A stretch of DNA of 64,000 nt. It comes from Catonia carolina. Its lineage: Eukaryota; Arthropoda; Insecta; Hemiptera; Achilidae. The stretch covers positions 64,667,541 through 64,731,540 of the forward strand of contig JAQMRL010000008.1 of assembly GCA_035578175.1 (NCBI GenBank), read 5' to 3'. Positions 11,112-20,798 of the stretch are shown piece after piece; positions within the stretch are counted from its first letter, which is position 1; each line of letters begins with the position of its first letter. Both the position numbers and the translations under genes were made by a program. The notes below the pieces were generated by a model that saw nothing but the letters and a program-made list of their open reading frames with translations, searched no databases and was not told the DNA's origin.

Positions 11112-11301
11112 AATATAACTGTAAGTAAATTTATTCAGGAGTTACTGAAAAAATATAAAAATTGAGAATTTGATGTTATAAAATACCCAACAGGCTTAAG
11201 TCTGTTCAAGTTGTTGAAATATGAGAACATTTTGAATAATCGAAAAAGAATTTCTACTTTTATAAATTCCTTTTTGAGTCCTGAAAATGTATTTTACAAG
11301 C

Positions 11302-11818
11302 GTTGTTTCTCCCACAATTTAAGTACGTAGGAAAGTAACTCAGACCCACAGCCGAGTTTGTTCATATAAGCGACGGCCAAACAGAACGTGATAGGTCGAA
11401 CGTGAATTTTTGTAAGTTAGGAAGGAAGGTAGAGATATAGAAGCAACCTCTACGGCATATAAATGGCTTGTTTTCTTATGCCGTACAGAAGCTGAGAATT
11501 CGCGTGCCCAAACTGTAGGACAAGATAGACCGGAGAAGCATGGAAAACGATAGGGAACATAATGGTTTAGAGCCAGTGCAGGAGGTATACGGGGCAGAGT
11601 AGCTGTTGCGTGCTTGTCTTTCCCAAGTGTTGCTTCAATGTTCACAACCTTACCGAATTTAGCCCTCTAGTATTATTCTTTATCTCTTTCTTTCGCATTA
11701 TAAACCGTATCTGTTTTCTTTTTCTATCTTTTCCCTTTCTCCGAGCTTTTTCCTGCTACTTTGTTGTACGTGTATCGCAGCAATAAATTGTTGCTTCGTT
11801 TTCATTCGTCTACGACGC
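11302..11818. mobile_element. Candidate solo LTR or other insertion flanked by a 10 bp repeat
   Basis: A 517 bp block with more GC than its neighbours. It has a TATA-like CATATAAATGG at about 11455-11465 and an AATAAA near 11782, about 35 bp before its end, the order expected of a promoter and a polyadenylation site in a plus-oriented LTR. The 10-mer TTTTACAAGC occurs directly at both edges (11292-11301 and 11819-11828). Against an LTR: no clean TG...CA ends at these boundaries and no second copy in the window. The minus-strand open frame of ~100 codons across it has no recognisable motif. Confidence 0.35.
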
Positions 11819-12087
11819 TTTTACAAGCAAAACCCTTTTTAGAAGTCTTTACTATTGCTATTTCAGCCGATTTAATTTTAAATTTATTTATTTATTCCAC
11901 TACTTAAAAATACATAAAATTTAAATGTATAAATTATTATATTCGGTAATTTTATTTAATTTTCTGCCCTTCATGACTAGAAATTATTAAATACTATGTA
12001 TTATTCATAGAATTTATATTTGTTTGAAAAATGATTATGATAATCCTTCTGAAATTACTGTTAGTAGGCGTAAGAACATTAAAATGT

Positions 12088-13004
12088 GCTTATATCACGG
12101 TTACTATACTAGACGATAGCGGTCAGCTACCGTGTGATATAAGATGACGTAGTCTGGTCCCCAACAACTCGGCCGGTGCGTAGTGACTGTAGGATATTTG
12201 CATTGTTTTTACAAACATAGCGGTTTAGGTATGTTTACACGGAAAATCGATTTTAATTTGAATGATTCTTCGTTTGCGGCCTAAAGTTTTTCTCTAAGTA
12301 ATTTGTTTTCTTCTTTTAGTTCGGAATTTTCACGTTTTAAGAGATCAGTTTCTTCTGACTGCGCAACATTCAAATTTGGAGGTTCTTCATTAAAACGAGG
12401 CCTACCTTCCTCTACCCTTCATTTCCTTCATTTTGTGAACTGCCTGTGTTGTAATTGGATGATGAGTTTAAAATATCATAAACTTCCTTACGAGCTTATC
12501 GTTTCTCTGCTTGATTTTTACGTTCACTACAAGTCGGATTTACCGGACATAGAACGGCACAACAAATAAATGTGGGACTGAATTCGTCTTTAAGACACGT
12601 TTTAATGGAAGATGTACCAACTCGGACTTTAAATCGCGTACATAATCCGATTTGTCAAAATGTACTAAACACACGTGACCACTATCAGCAGAAAATGAAT
12701 CGACCCGCTTGCAAGCATTTATCCACTTCAATCTAGTTTCAAAGGCCTTTGAAAAACGGTGAAACTTGTAATGACTAACTCCTTTTGGTGTCTATCGTGA
12801 TGAGAACACCCGGCAATCGCACCATTTTAATCAACACACCATTTTTAAAGACTAGTAAAATATTACAGACCGTATTAAGACTAGTAAACATCACGACCGA
12901 TGCGTCGACTGTCGCTGGGGACCAGTGACGTCAGGGGGCGGGGCTTGTCACTGCGCATATTGTTGATGATCCCTACCGTCTAGTAAAGTAACCGTGGCTT
13001 ATAT
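12088..13004 (-). mobile_element. P-type (THAP) DNA transposon, internally deleted, 8 bp target-site duplication
   Basis: The element proper is 12096-12996 (901 bp). Left end CACGGTTACTATACTAGACG (12096-12115) is inverted at the right end, with CACGGTTACTTTACTAGACG on the minus strand starting at 12996. Subterminal words such as CTGGTCCCCA also recur on opposite strands at the two ends. The flanks are the perfect 8 bp direct repeat GCTTATAT (12088-12095 and 12997-13004). An 8 bp duplication plus a THAP-domain reading frame is what is known for the P-element superfamily. Only the DNA-binding and coiled-coil part of a transposase is left, so it cannot move itself. Confidence 0.85.
12281..12824 (-). 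pseudogene. THAP-domain N-terminus of a P-type transposase
   Basis: Minus strand, from ATG at 12824-12822. After a decayed start with GCS, about one frameshift leads into GVSHYKFHRFSKAFETRLKW, then INACKRVDSFSADSGHVC, HF and KSDYVRDLKSELVHLPLKR, and finally LKTNSVPHLF. This is the C2CH THAP zinc-finger layout with the C..H spacing and the terminal (S/A)VP motif. After further breaks, a leucine-zipper-like stretch near 12383-12284 (EETDLLKRENSELKEENKLL) ends in a stop at 12283-12281, matching the THAP-plus-coiled-coil order of P-type transposases. The GTP-binding and catalytic parts are absent. Several frame breaks make it non-functional, although a short DNA-binding peptide cannot be excluded. 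Confidence 0.8.
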
Positions 13005-13048
13005 AGAACTACAGATTAGATATTTTTCGTGTTTTAAATTTTATTCTT

Positions 13049-13434
13049 AACCCACCGGATTGGTCTAGAGGTAAAGTCGACGCTGCAAGTCAGCTGTTAA
13101 ACAATTGATTTTCGGAGACGAAGGTTCCTGGTTCAAATCCTAGTAAAGGTAGTTACTTAGTATGCAGTATGTATGTAGTGGTAGTATGTAGTTACTTAGT
13201 ATGCGTAGTAAAGGTAGTTATATTAGTATGGATTTAAATACTAGACAGTGGTTTTTGGTGTACTTTGATGGTTCGGGTTCAATTAACCAAACTCTTTCAG
13301 GAATGGTTGGGCTGAGTCTGTACAAGACTACCCCTCATTTACACATCATACATATATATCATCATCTCATTGGGTATTTGGGTTGCTTATTATTCTTAAA
13401 TTTAAAAGATTCCAACGTACACATATAAGGGTAA
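13049..13434 (+). repeat. tRNA-headed SINE family C, copy 2, with local tandem expansion
   Basis: It starts AACCCACCGGATTGGTCTAG, with B box GGTTCAAATCC at about 13131. The normal junction TAGTAAAGGTAGTTA is followed by extra copies of TAGTTACTTAGTATGC and TATGTAGT words (about 13150-13205) before the tail GGATTTAAATACTAGACAGT resumes. It ends in the family 3' part CTCATTGGGTATTTGGG. Confidence 0.8.
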
Positions 13435-13769
13435 AAAAATATATATTTTAACACCTAAAACAAAATAACAATTCGGATCGTTTTTTGCTTTTTGTAAGCT
13501 TTTGTCCGTCCGGTGTAGGTGCAGTGCTATACATAGGCTACTGTGACATTCAAAAGGCTGAACAATGGTTGACGGCTATTGTATAGTTGTGTTTTGATGT
13601 CAGTTTTGATGCCGATCGACGACTAGCGGCTAATTGTTGTATTTGTATAACAGTACAAATGGGAAGGTTTTAGTAAGGTGTATTATATCCCTTAATGTTT
13701 TTCCCGTTGTTATTTTTCTCTAGATTTTTATAGTTTTCTTTTGCGTATTTATTTATTTTTTCTTTGTTT

Positions 13770-13904
13770 ATTTAACGTCACATCAACTGGAGTGGTCATT
13801 AGCGACGACGTTGGGTTTTGACTGTAAAGGATGAAAATATGCCGTGCTTGAGTGGGATTCGAACCCAAGACCGCATGATGAGAAGCGAGCACGTTACCAA
13901 CTAT
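13770..13904 (-). repeat. tRNA-headed SINE family D, copy 1 (head lost)
   Basis: Minus-strand copy of the SINE seen twice at 35.1-35.8 kb. B box GGTTCGAATCCCACTCA and the downstream words CGTCGCTAATG and GTTGATGTGACGTTAAATAA are present. Similarity stops in the head (GTTGGTAACGTGCTCGC) at about 13904. A short piece with the head word GACGGCCGCATTGGCG (minus strand) lies alone at about 14832-14848. Confidence 0.75.
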
Positions 13905-14984
13905 AGTCTTTCTACGCTAAGAGTAGGCCTACTCCAACGTAGGCAACCAGCAATACAAGTGAGCATGCGCATTAATTAAAAATAAGCACAGCATGATCAA
14001 AAATAAAATTCCATACAACACTAATTCGCTCTAAGCTTAATATATTATATTGTAAACACGTTCAATAATTCATCTGTTAGAAAATATTTTATAAATCTAA
14101 CATTAGTTTACCATTAATAACTAAAACTTTTACTATTGTAACTCTTACATTGTTATTTTTCGTTACATTATTTACTATTATTACATCATTATTTATGATT
14201 AGTAGGTTTTTCATAAAGACTCAGTTTTATTTTTGGTCACAAGTAATAATACAAGACTAATGCGCTTAAATTATAATAGAAGAGTAAACAATTCCAGTGA
14301 TTCGTTATATTTCAGATCGTATCATTAAAATATATTATTAAAATATTAATAGTCTGTGACTAGTTTAATACAGCTGTTTGCACTTGCCCGTGTTTAACTC
14401 ATTTTTAGTTTTATCAGTTATCTTTTGGTATTGTATCGGTTCGTTTCGATTTTCTTCGTACACTGAAGTTGAAAAGTTTTGTAAGCTGTGTTTTGTTAAC
14501 ATGCGTGGTAGTGAATGCGTTGAATTTTTGAAACACAACAGCGGTAAACATTAAAAAGTAGACAAAAATTGTTTTGTTAAATGTAATGGTTAAAATAATT
14601 AATTAAGGAGTCTTTTTATGAAACTACAATAATTACAAGTAATCTGAACGATATAATTGAAAAAGCTTAAAGGATAATTTTTATTTTAGCTGGATGTAGA
14701 TATTTTAATGATGGAACGTAGTGCAAAATAATTGTCAGGCGGAGAGGTAGATACGCGCTAACTAGTGTAAAACTTTCGTTTACAACCTGTAGGCGCTTGC
14801 CTCGCGCGGAGTACTCTTACAGTAGATGGGCTATACGCCAATGCGGCCGTCATTTAAATGTTATGTGATTTATTTAGTATATTCCTACTGAAATTCTTAG
14901 GTTTTTTTTCTTGCTTGGTTTAGTTGTAAAAGAGTTTGTGAAGGCAGCCAGTGCTATTAGTGAATGTTAGTGTTAGATGAAGTG
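13905..14984. other. Intergenic sequence, nothing recognised apart from a SINE-head scrap
   Basis: Mostly AT-rich. A GC-richer patch at about 14735-14850 ends in the family D head scrap. No coding frame is supported. Confidence 0.45.
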
Positions 14985-15012
14985 AGGTTGGTGTAGTGGT
15001 CAGCACAACGAT
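14985..15012 (+). repeat. tRNA-like SINE, A-box part (interrupted)
   Basis: GAGGTTGGTGTAGTGGTCAG followed by CACAACGA is an A-box-bearing tRNA-like head. The expected B box does not follow here but appears 600 bp away at about 15627. A retrotransposon remnant lies between the two. Confidence 0.5.
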
Positions 15013-15075
15013 TTTTTTTGCATCCAGGAGATTCCAAAAGGGAGTATAGGACATGTCAAGATAAAACTGATAAAC

Positions 15076-15299
15076 AAAAAGTTAATCACAAACCGATAAA
15101 TTCATCACTTACCACCAAAAATTTGTTTCTGCTACTGCTTACTTCAGTAGGCTTGTCATGAACCCCTTAGTATCAAATAGCACACAAAATTAAAAAGTTA
15201 AACACAATGATAAATTCATCACTTACCAATAGTTTGTTTCCGCTACTGCTTAACTCAGTAGCCTTGTCATGAACCTCTTTGTATCAATAGTACACAATA
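15076..15299 (-). repeat. 116 bp tandem duplication in the retrotransposon 3' UTR
   Basis: Two adjacent units begin AAAAAGTTAATCACAAACCG (15076) and AAAAAGTTAAACACAATG (15192). Both contain TAAATTCATCACTTACCA, GCTACTGCTTA and CTTGTCATGAACC. The second unit is a few bases shorter. Confidence 0.85.
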
Positions 15300-15389
15300 T
15301 TTGTTTAATTAGGAGTTAAATACTTTTCAACCGAAAACTAGAAAGGAATTCGTGCACAATGTAAAATGTCTCATCAATCAAGTATTGTT

Positions 15390-15596
15390 TTAGCTTTTTT
15401 TTAAATGACTTAAATTGTCACAACTTTTTAAACCTTGTGGCAATTTATTGATGAATTTTCTACCTGCATAAATTGGTTTTTGTTCAAACAATTTAGTGTT
15501 GTGATTAACAACATAATAATCGATTCTGTTTCTTGTGTAGTGGTTGTGAACATCTAAATTCTGTAAAAAGGTATTTTGCTTTACGTACATTTTCAC
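15390..15596 (-). pseudogene. Non-LTR reverse transcriptase C-terminus (CR1/L2-like group)
   Basis: A 68-codon minus-strand frame has the typical C-terminal pattern of CR1/L2/Daphne-like and related reverse transcriptases: NLDVHNHYTRNR, then VVNHNTKLFEQKPIYAGRKF and INKLPQGLKSC, ending in a short basic tail and a stop. Only this tail of the protein remains, ahead of a 3' UTR. The 5' edge coincides with the border of the interrupted SINE. Clade placement from such a short piece is tentative. Confidence 0.6.
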
Positions 15597-15604
15597 TTCA
15601 AAAG

Positions 15605-15730
15605 TACTGGCTGTATGTCAGGGGTCCCGAGTTCGATTCCTGTTTAGATCTGGTATTCTTTTATCATTAATTTTCATTTATCATCCACAATCGTCTGCAT
15701 TAGCAATAAATGTGGAAAACTATCGGAAAT
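15605..15730 (+). repeat. tRNA-like SINE, B-box part and tail
   Basis: TACTGGCTGTATGTCAGGGG followed by B box GAGTTCGATTCCTG (about 15630) and TCTGGTATTCTTTTATCATT. It continues to CGTCTGCATTAGCAATAA, words shared with the SINE at 54496-54650 (GTCTGGTATTTTGTCATCA, CGTCTACATTAGCAGTAA). It is the probable second half of the SINE begun at 14985. Confidence 0.6.
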
Positions 15731-15790
15731 GCGCAAAACTGAAACAAATTTCTCTTCCTCATCTTCTTTTTTCTTCCTCTCTTCCTCATT

Positions 15791-15917
15791 CTCCTACTAC
15801 TGCTGCTACTCCAACTATTACTATTGTTTCTTCTTCTTCATCTACTACTACTACTACAACAACAACAACAACTACTACTACTACTTCTACTTCTACTACT
15901 ACTACTACTACTACTAT

Positions 15918-15951
<34 letters not shown>

Positions 15952-15975
15952 TCTACTAATGCTACTTCTACTACA
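15791..15975. repeat. Imperfect (ACT)n / (AAC)n trinucleotide microsatellite
   Basis: Mostly ACT repeats with an AAC island and TTC interruptions. The repeat opens all three plus-strand frames, so the Thr-, Tyr- and Leu-rich open frames here are artefacts. Confidence 0.95.
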
Positions 15976-16059
15976 ATCCAATCCTTCCTTTCTCTTGATC
16001 CTTTTCAACATAGTTATCTACACAACCGCGACCATGGTACGATAGTTCGTTGTTCTTAA

Positions 16060-16668
16060 TAATTGCAAAACAAAACATTACCGCAGAATAATGTTCTGAG
16101 ACTACAAAATAGTTAAGTATTCCGTAAAATCAGTTTGTCGTTCAGCTTAAATACGAAGGAGAAGAAGTGTGACGAAAACGAAGTTAATATAGAGGAAGTT
16201 CTCCTCCCTTTTTCGTTATATCCATTATCATTAAGTTTTTTTTTAAAGAGAGCCTTTAGGAAAAAAACTGATGAGTATGGAGATAGGTTTGAATTTGAAT
16301 CCAATGGTTGAAAGGTGCTCTGTCCGTCGTTCGTGTTCTTTGCGTGTTCACCACACGATAACGGAAGGAAATGTGCGGGATATCTATCTTTTTGTGTAGT
16401 CATGGCATGCGATGTGAATGCAACACGGAATACACCGGACGCTGTAATGGAGATCTCACTATGGAAAAACAACCAAATACTACTTCTTTTATTACTGTTA
16501 TTATTATTTCTACTTGTATTACTTAAGAAAAATTAATGTAGGATATCTATTAGCGATACATAAATCTTATCTAACCTAATTAAACTTATATTTTTCCTTT
16601 CCGTAAGTTTCAAACTATTTCTAAATTGTAAGAAAAAACGAAATTATTGAAAGTAATAATTGAAAATT
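16060..16668. other. Intergenic sequence, nothing recognised
   Basis: A 119-codon minus-strand open frame (16113-16472) shows no recognisable motif, and a plus-strand frame overlaps it. I do not support a gene. Confidence 0.4.
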
Positions 16669-17080
16669 TGCCCATAACAGGAAGGTGGAGTGTTAAATTA
16701 TTTATACTCGATATGCTAGTTCCAAGGCTACAAATAGTTCTGTTTCTTATCACATGATCAGCCGATTATATGACTGAAGTATTTAAGAACAGTAGAGGTA
16801 TAGATGTAAAAGACTCTAGTCAGAGTTATCTCTTCTGAGAATAATGAATTTCATTGTACACCTAGACCCTATGGTGAATGAAGTGAAGGTGTCATTTGCA
16901 GGGTAGGAAGGAGATGTTTTTCAGAGAGCCTGGCATGCTGATGAGCATACTTTTCCACTCAGTGAGGAAGTCAGACAATTGTATGACTCAAGTATTTAAG
17001 AACAGAAGAGGTAGAGTTGTAAAATACACTAATCACAGTTATATCCTGTGAGAGTAATAAATTTCATTACACAACAATTA
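16669..17080 (+). repeat. SINE family B, copy 4, composite of two partial copies
   Basis: It starts TGCCCATAACAGGAAGG and runs normally to CTCAGTGAGGAAG. It then jumps back into an earlier part of the unit (CAGACAATTGTATGACTCAA, then ATTTAAGAACAGAAGAGG) and ends near ATTTCATTACACAACAATTA. This looks like a second insertion or an unequal recombination between two copies. Confidence 0.75.
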
Positions 17081-17141
17081 CTAAACAACAATTAAAAATA
17101 CAGACTATTAAAATCAAAATTGTTTAAAATGTAATATTTGA

Positions 17142-18002
17142 TTAAGGGGGTAGTCAACCTAGAAAATGAAAATGAAAACTACTGGCTATAATTTATCATT
17201 ATATATTTTAAATGAAAGAGTAATTTACTAGTAATGATCTACCACTTGAACCAGGCAAAAAATTAATTACAACCCCTTATATAAGGGTGGGGGTGGAAAA
17301 GCAGGCTTTTACGGGGAATCAAATATCTCAGGAACCAAGAAAGATAGTCTATCAATGTGATTCTTGTGCCAAAAATACAGAAAATTGCTGTCTTTTATGT
17401 GTTGTATGCTCTTGTATGTTGTGTTACAAGAAATTTATTGAAGAAAAACCATATTTTCAAAAAAATCTATTTTATTCAAAAATTATTTTTTAACTAAATC
17501 CCTATCTAGTTTTTTGTAATTACCATTCAACAGATAATAGAGCAAGACATTATGAACATTTAAAAAAATTCATCCAAATATCTCCGATACAAACCAAAAT
17601 ATTTCCCAAGAATGTACAATAATGCAAAAACACATTTTCGGAAAACTTAATTTAAAGTTTAAGGAATAATTTCGCTTGCCTTGCTATTGAGCTTTATTTC
17701 TTTTTTTACAACATGATTTATTTATCTGATCGTTAAGTAAATAAATAGTTTATTTAAAAAATAAACCTACAGTAACTAATAACAAAAAATTTCTGATTTA
17801 TAAAGATTTCGCAATAAAAACCTAATAAATCGTTTTTATGATGTCAAAACTCGTATATATAAAACATGTTTTTATAATTTTTTGTCAACGTACAAACAAA
17901 GTAAAGACATGCTGTGATTCAGAAAATTTAAAACTTCAAAGAATTGCAAAAAAAACATCGAAATTAAAAAAAATCATCTTCTTGAGTTGACTACCCCCTT
18001 AA
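17142..18002. mobile_element. TTAA-flanked DNA element with 13 bp terminal inverted repeats
   Basis: TTAA (17142-17145), then GGGGGTAGTCAAC (17146-17158), and at the other end GTTGACTACCCCC (17986-17998) then TTAA (17999-18002). The terminal repeats are perfect over 13 bp. The interior is 853 bp in all, AT-rich, with no transposase. A TTAA duplication is known for piggyBac and a few other superfamilies, so this is probably a non-autonomous piggyBac-like element. It ends about 410 bp before the receptor gene start and could carry regulatory sequence for it (inference). Confidence 0.75.
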
Positions 18003-18413
18003 CGCTAAAAAAAAACTAATATTGAACAAACTTGATACGTCGGATCAATAAACGTGAATTATTTAAGCCACTAAAATATTTGAAAAGTTTTCACTTGATA
18101 AATCTGTGGTTTTATGGTTTTTTATCGGAAACGATATGCGCTACCTATTTTCTTTACTTCACAAGGTATAGTTAGTGTAAGTTACTTCATCTTGAAATAC
18201 AGTTAAAAGAAATTAAAGTGAATGTTGGTTTGTTATGACATTTTGTTGTGTTAATTTGAATAAATATTTGGTTGTTAGATAGTTTATTGAATTAAGAAAT
18301 GAGTAATTGTGAAATAGATAGTGATAAAACCATTTTGAAAAGCTAGATGTACATTGATAACGTTTTAAATTAGTTTGTCTACTGATTTAAGTTTCATATC
18401 TAATACAATAAAA

Positions 18414-19994
18414 ATGGGTACAAAATGGACAATATTACTTGTAATACTTTTCATTGCAGTTTACTTAACGATTCAGATTACTATTACACAAATATGGCGA
18501 ATTCAATTAATTGCAGCAATAAGGCAACACCATGAAGATATATTTACCTGTACTGCTTGGACGACTATAAATGAAAGGGATATTAAAGAAATAATGGACA
18601 ATGGATATTTTCTGATGATAAATGGAGACACCATACCTCATCCGTTCTATAACAAAGACACTGTTAGGATTTGTGAGAATCAAGCTGAAACATACAAATG
18701 CTGTCCTTACGGTAATATGTTTGGTGACAGAAATCATAAATGTATTTCTACAGGACATGAAATTAACATATCCCAAGAAATAATTTTAAATGAATTTAAT
18801 TACAGTAGGGAATTTGTTTGTAATGAATACATTACCAAAGAAGACTATATCAATATATTGGATAGTTTATCATCACACGGTCGAAATTTTGCTCTTGAGT
18901 ACAATTATGAAGTCAAAGAATTTTCTTTGGCACATTGTAAAGAATATATGAATTATTCTTCTGAAATTATAAGTTTTGTTTGTGCGGATGCACTGGAAAT
19001 TGCATTTAAAAATGAAATTCAAAGTGTAAAAGCATTTATGAATCCGACGATACATGATTTTTTGTTAAAAATTGTATCAGTTTTATTACTTTCGGTTATT
19101 ATATTAGTCTACGCGATACTACCGGAATTAAGAAATAATTTTGGAAAACTTGTGTTAAATGTGGTATCCATTTTGACGATACAATTTATTGTAGAAATAA
19201 CTATTAGTGGTATTTGGTGGGTTTATTATTTGGTTGTAATAAAACATTTGCCGTACGTTGCGGATGATCTACTCAAAGGTATTTTGGATCATTTGATTGT
19301 TTTAAAAACTACACACTCACCTCTGTATTATACATATTTCTGCAATTCGATTTGGTATGTCAGACAATTTTGTGTTATAAGTAAGGTATTTTGGGTGAAC
19401 ATTGTATGTTACGACGTCTGGCAAGTGCTTAGAAATTATTCCGTCAATATTGCGGTGCGTACAAAAAAAGAACGAAATATCTTAATCACGTATTCCATAT
19501 ATGGATACGGAACACCTATGATAATAATTTTTGTACATTTATTATTCGATTGGTCAATGCCCGAAGATTCGTGGTTTAAACCCGTTTATAAATGCAATGA
19601 CGATTATAATGCGTCAAATTTATTCATCTACGTGTCAGTTATAATATTCATTTCCAATTCAATATTTTTCTTAGCAGTTTGTTATAACATATACCGACAT
19701 AAAAAAAATACTACTTTGTTACAATCGAATAAAAATACTGCTCTCGATACGAAGACAGAAATGTTTAAATTATTTTTAAAGTTGTTCGTCACAATGGGTG
19801 TATTTTGGGCATTGACCAGTTTTAGTAAAAGATTGACAGTAGATTTTCCTTACTATCTGAGCGATATGTTTGTACATTTCGATGATTTACACGGTATCTT
19901 TCTGTTCATATTTTTCGTCTGCAACGGACGAGTGTTCAATTTATTGAAACAGAGATATTGGTGTCTACGACAGAATAAACCAACTTATATATAG
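18414..19994 (+). CDS. Methuselah-like class B (secretin-family) GPCR
   Basis: A 526-residue plasma-membrane receptor read from ATG 18414 (context AAAAATGG); the frame is also open upstream but has no earlier ATG. Residues 5-22 form a hydrophobic signal or anchor segment. About 30-213 is a Cys-rich ectodomain with N-glycosylation sites (NIS, NYS). Seven hydrophobic segments follow at about 215-236, 245-275, 312-335, 355-380, 402-427, 452-472 and 488-507. Family signatures are YAILPELRNNFGK after TM1, KVFWVNIVCYDVW in TM3, YSIYGYGTPMI in TM4 and FVCNGRVFNLLKQR after TM7, matching Drosophila Methuselah-type receptors in order and length. The gene is a single uninterrupted exon, unlike typical intron-bearing mth genes, which could mean retroposition. 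The ligand is unknown. Polyadenylation signals follow. Confidence 0.92.
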   Translation: MGTKWTILLVILFIAVYLTIQITITQIWRIQLIAAIRQHHEDIFTCTAWTTINERDIKEIMDNGYFLMINGDTIPHPFYNKDTVRICENQAETYKCCPYGNMFGDRNHKCISTGHEINISQEIILNEFNYSREFVCNEYITKEDYINILDSLSSHGRNFALEYNYEVKEFSLAHCKEYMNYSSEIISFVCADALEIAFKNEIQSVKAFMNPTIHDFLLKIVSVLLLSVIILVYAILPELRNNFGKLVLNVVSILTIQFIVEITISGIWWVYYLVVIKHLPYVADDLLKGILDHLIVLKTTHSPLYYTYFCNSIWYVRQFCVISKVFWVNIVCYDVWQVLRNYSVNIAVRTKKERNILITYSIYGYGTPMIIIFVHLLFDWSMPEDSWFKPVYKCNDDYNASNLFIYVSVIIFISNSIFFLAVCYNIYRHKKNTTLLQSNKNTALDTKTEMFKLFLKLFVTMGVFWALTSFSKRLTVDFPYYLSDMFVHFDDLHGIFLFIFFVCNGRVFNLLKQRYWCLRQNKPTYI

Positions 19995-20011
19995 CGTATG
20001 GTTAATTGTAA

Positions 20012-20039
20012 AATAAAATTTATGAAGTAATTTAATAAA
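20012..20039 (+). terminator. Polyadenylation signals of the receptor gene
   Basis: AATAAA at 20012-20017 and again at 20034-20039, 18 and 40 bp after the stop codon of the methuselah-like gene. Confidence 0.6.
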
Positions 20040-20269
20040 AAAATTTTTTAACAGGAAATTCAACTTGATATTTTATTTTATAACTATACCAAGCGAAGTA
20101 AATAATCGGTAGAATTAGAAACTACTGATGTGTACTATAAGGTAGTATATAACAATAGTACTAAAAATTACTAGAAAAATACATGACTTTCTCTGGCAAT
20201 TGAAAATAATTAATAATATAACCTAACATTAGTTTTAAAACATTAACAATAATGTTTTATACGAGGCTG

Positions 20270-20798
20270 TGCTCTCGTAGAAAAAAATGTTTTTTTAAGA
20301 TTGCAACCTTAATACGCATTTTATGGGAAAACTGTATACAATCAAAGTTGTAGAAAATTTATAAACCTGCAAATTTTATTCCAAACATTTTTTGTATAAC
20401 GTTTAGTTTAGCGGTAATAAAATTGGTGATTTTATGTGTTTTTCATGGAAATCTGTAAAAAAATGTTTTTTTTAAGATTTCGGCCTTAGTATGCATTTTA
20501 CGACATAAGTGTAAAATCAGATTTATATGAAATTAAAATATCAACAACTTTTGTTTTAAGCATTTTTCTCTACAGAACCTAGTTTAGCGTTAAAGAGTGA
20601 TTTTCCGTGTATTATTAAGCCAAACTAAGGTTGGTTTACATTTTGCGTCATTCACTCATGATTAAAATAAGGTTATGTTTTTTGAGGTTAGTTTTTTTGT
20701 TTATTTCTAATGTTTTATTACTAACGTTAGGTTATATTGTTCATCATTTGCATGGAAAGAGGAAGTCGTGTGTGCTTCACACCAGATTTTTTATTGAT
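20270..20798 (+). mobile_element. Helentron-like family A, 5'-shortened copy
   Basis: Two diverged internal units (TTTTTTAAGATTGCAACCTT... and TTTTTTTAAGATTTCGGCCTT...) each pass through a TAGTTTAGCG block. The conserved 3' part follows, with CTCATGATTAAAATAAGG, and the terminus GTGTGTGCTTCACACCAGAT plus a T-run. No coding capacity. Confidence 0.75.

Larger units (their letters stand above)
15012..15598 (-). mobile_element. 3' end of a non-LTR retrotransposon inserted inside a tRNA-like SINE
   Basis: Minus-oriented fragment: reverse-transcriptase C-terminus (15390-15596), then a 3' UTR with a 116 bp tandem duplication (15076-15299), and finally an A8 tail (T8 at 15012-15019 on the plus strand). 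It separates the A-box and B-box halves of a tRNA-like SINE. No clear target-site duplication was found. Confidence 0.5.

Noticed and set aside
11340..11645. 101-codon minus-strand open frame as a gene
   Set aside because: No motif; it lies within the GC-shifted block that may be a solo LTR, where lower AT content makes long chance frames likelier.
15712..16059. Thr-, Tyr- and Leu-rich open frames on the plus strand
   Set aside because: They come from the (ACT)n/(AAC)n microsatellite being open in every frame; no motif outside the repeat.
16113..16472. 119-codon minus-strand open frame as a gene
   Set aside because: No motif or homology recognised and an overlapping plus-strand frame exists.
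17287..17493. Cys-rich frame inside the TTAA element, resembling a piggyBac Cys-rich tail
   Set aside because: The cysteine spacing is irregular, the frame is short and AT-driven, and no transposase core precedes it.
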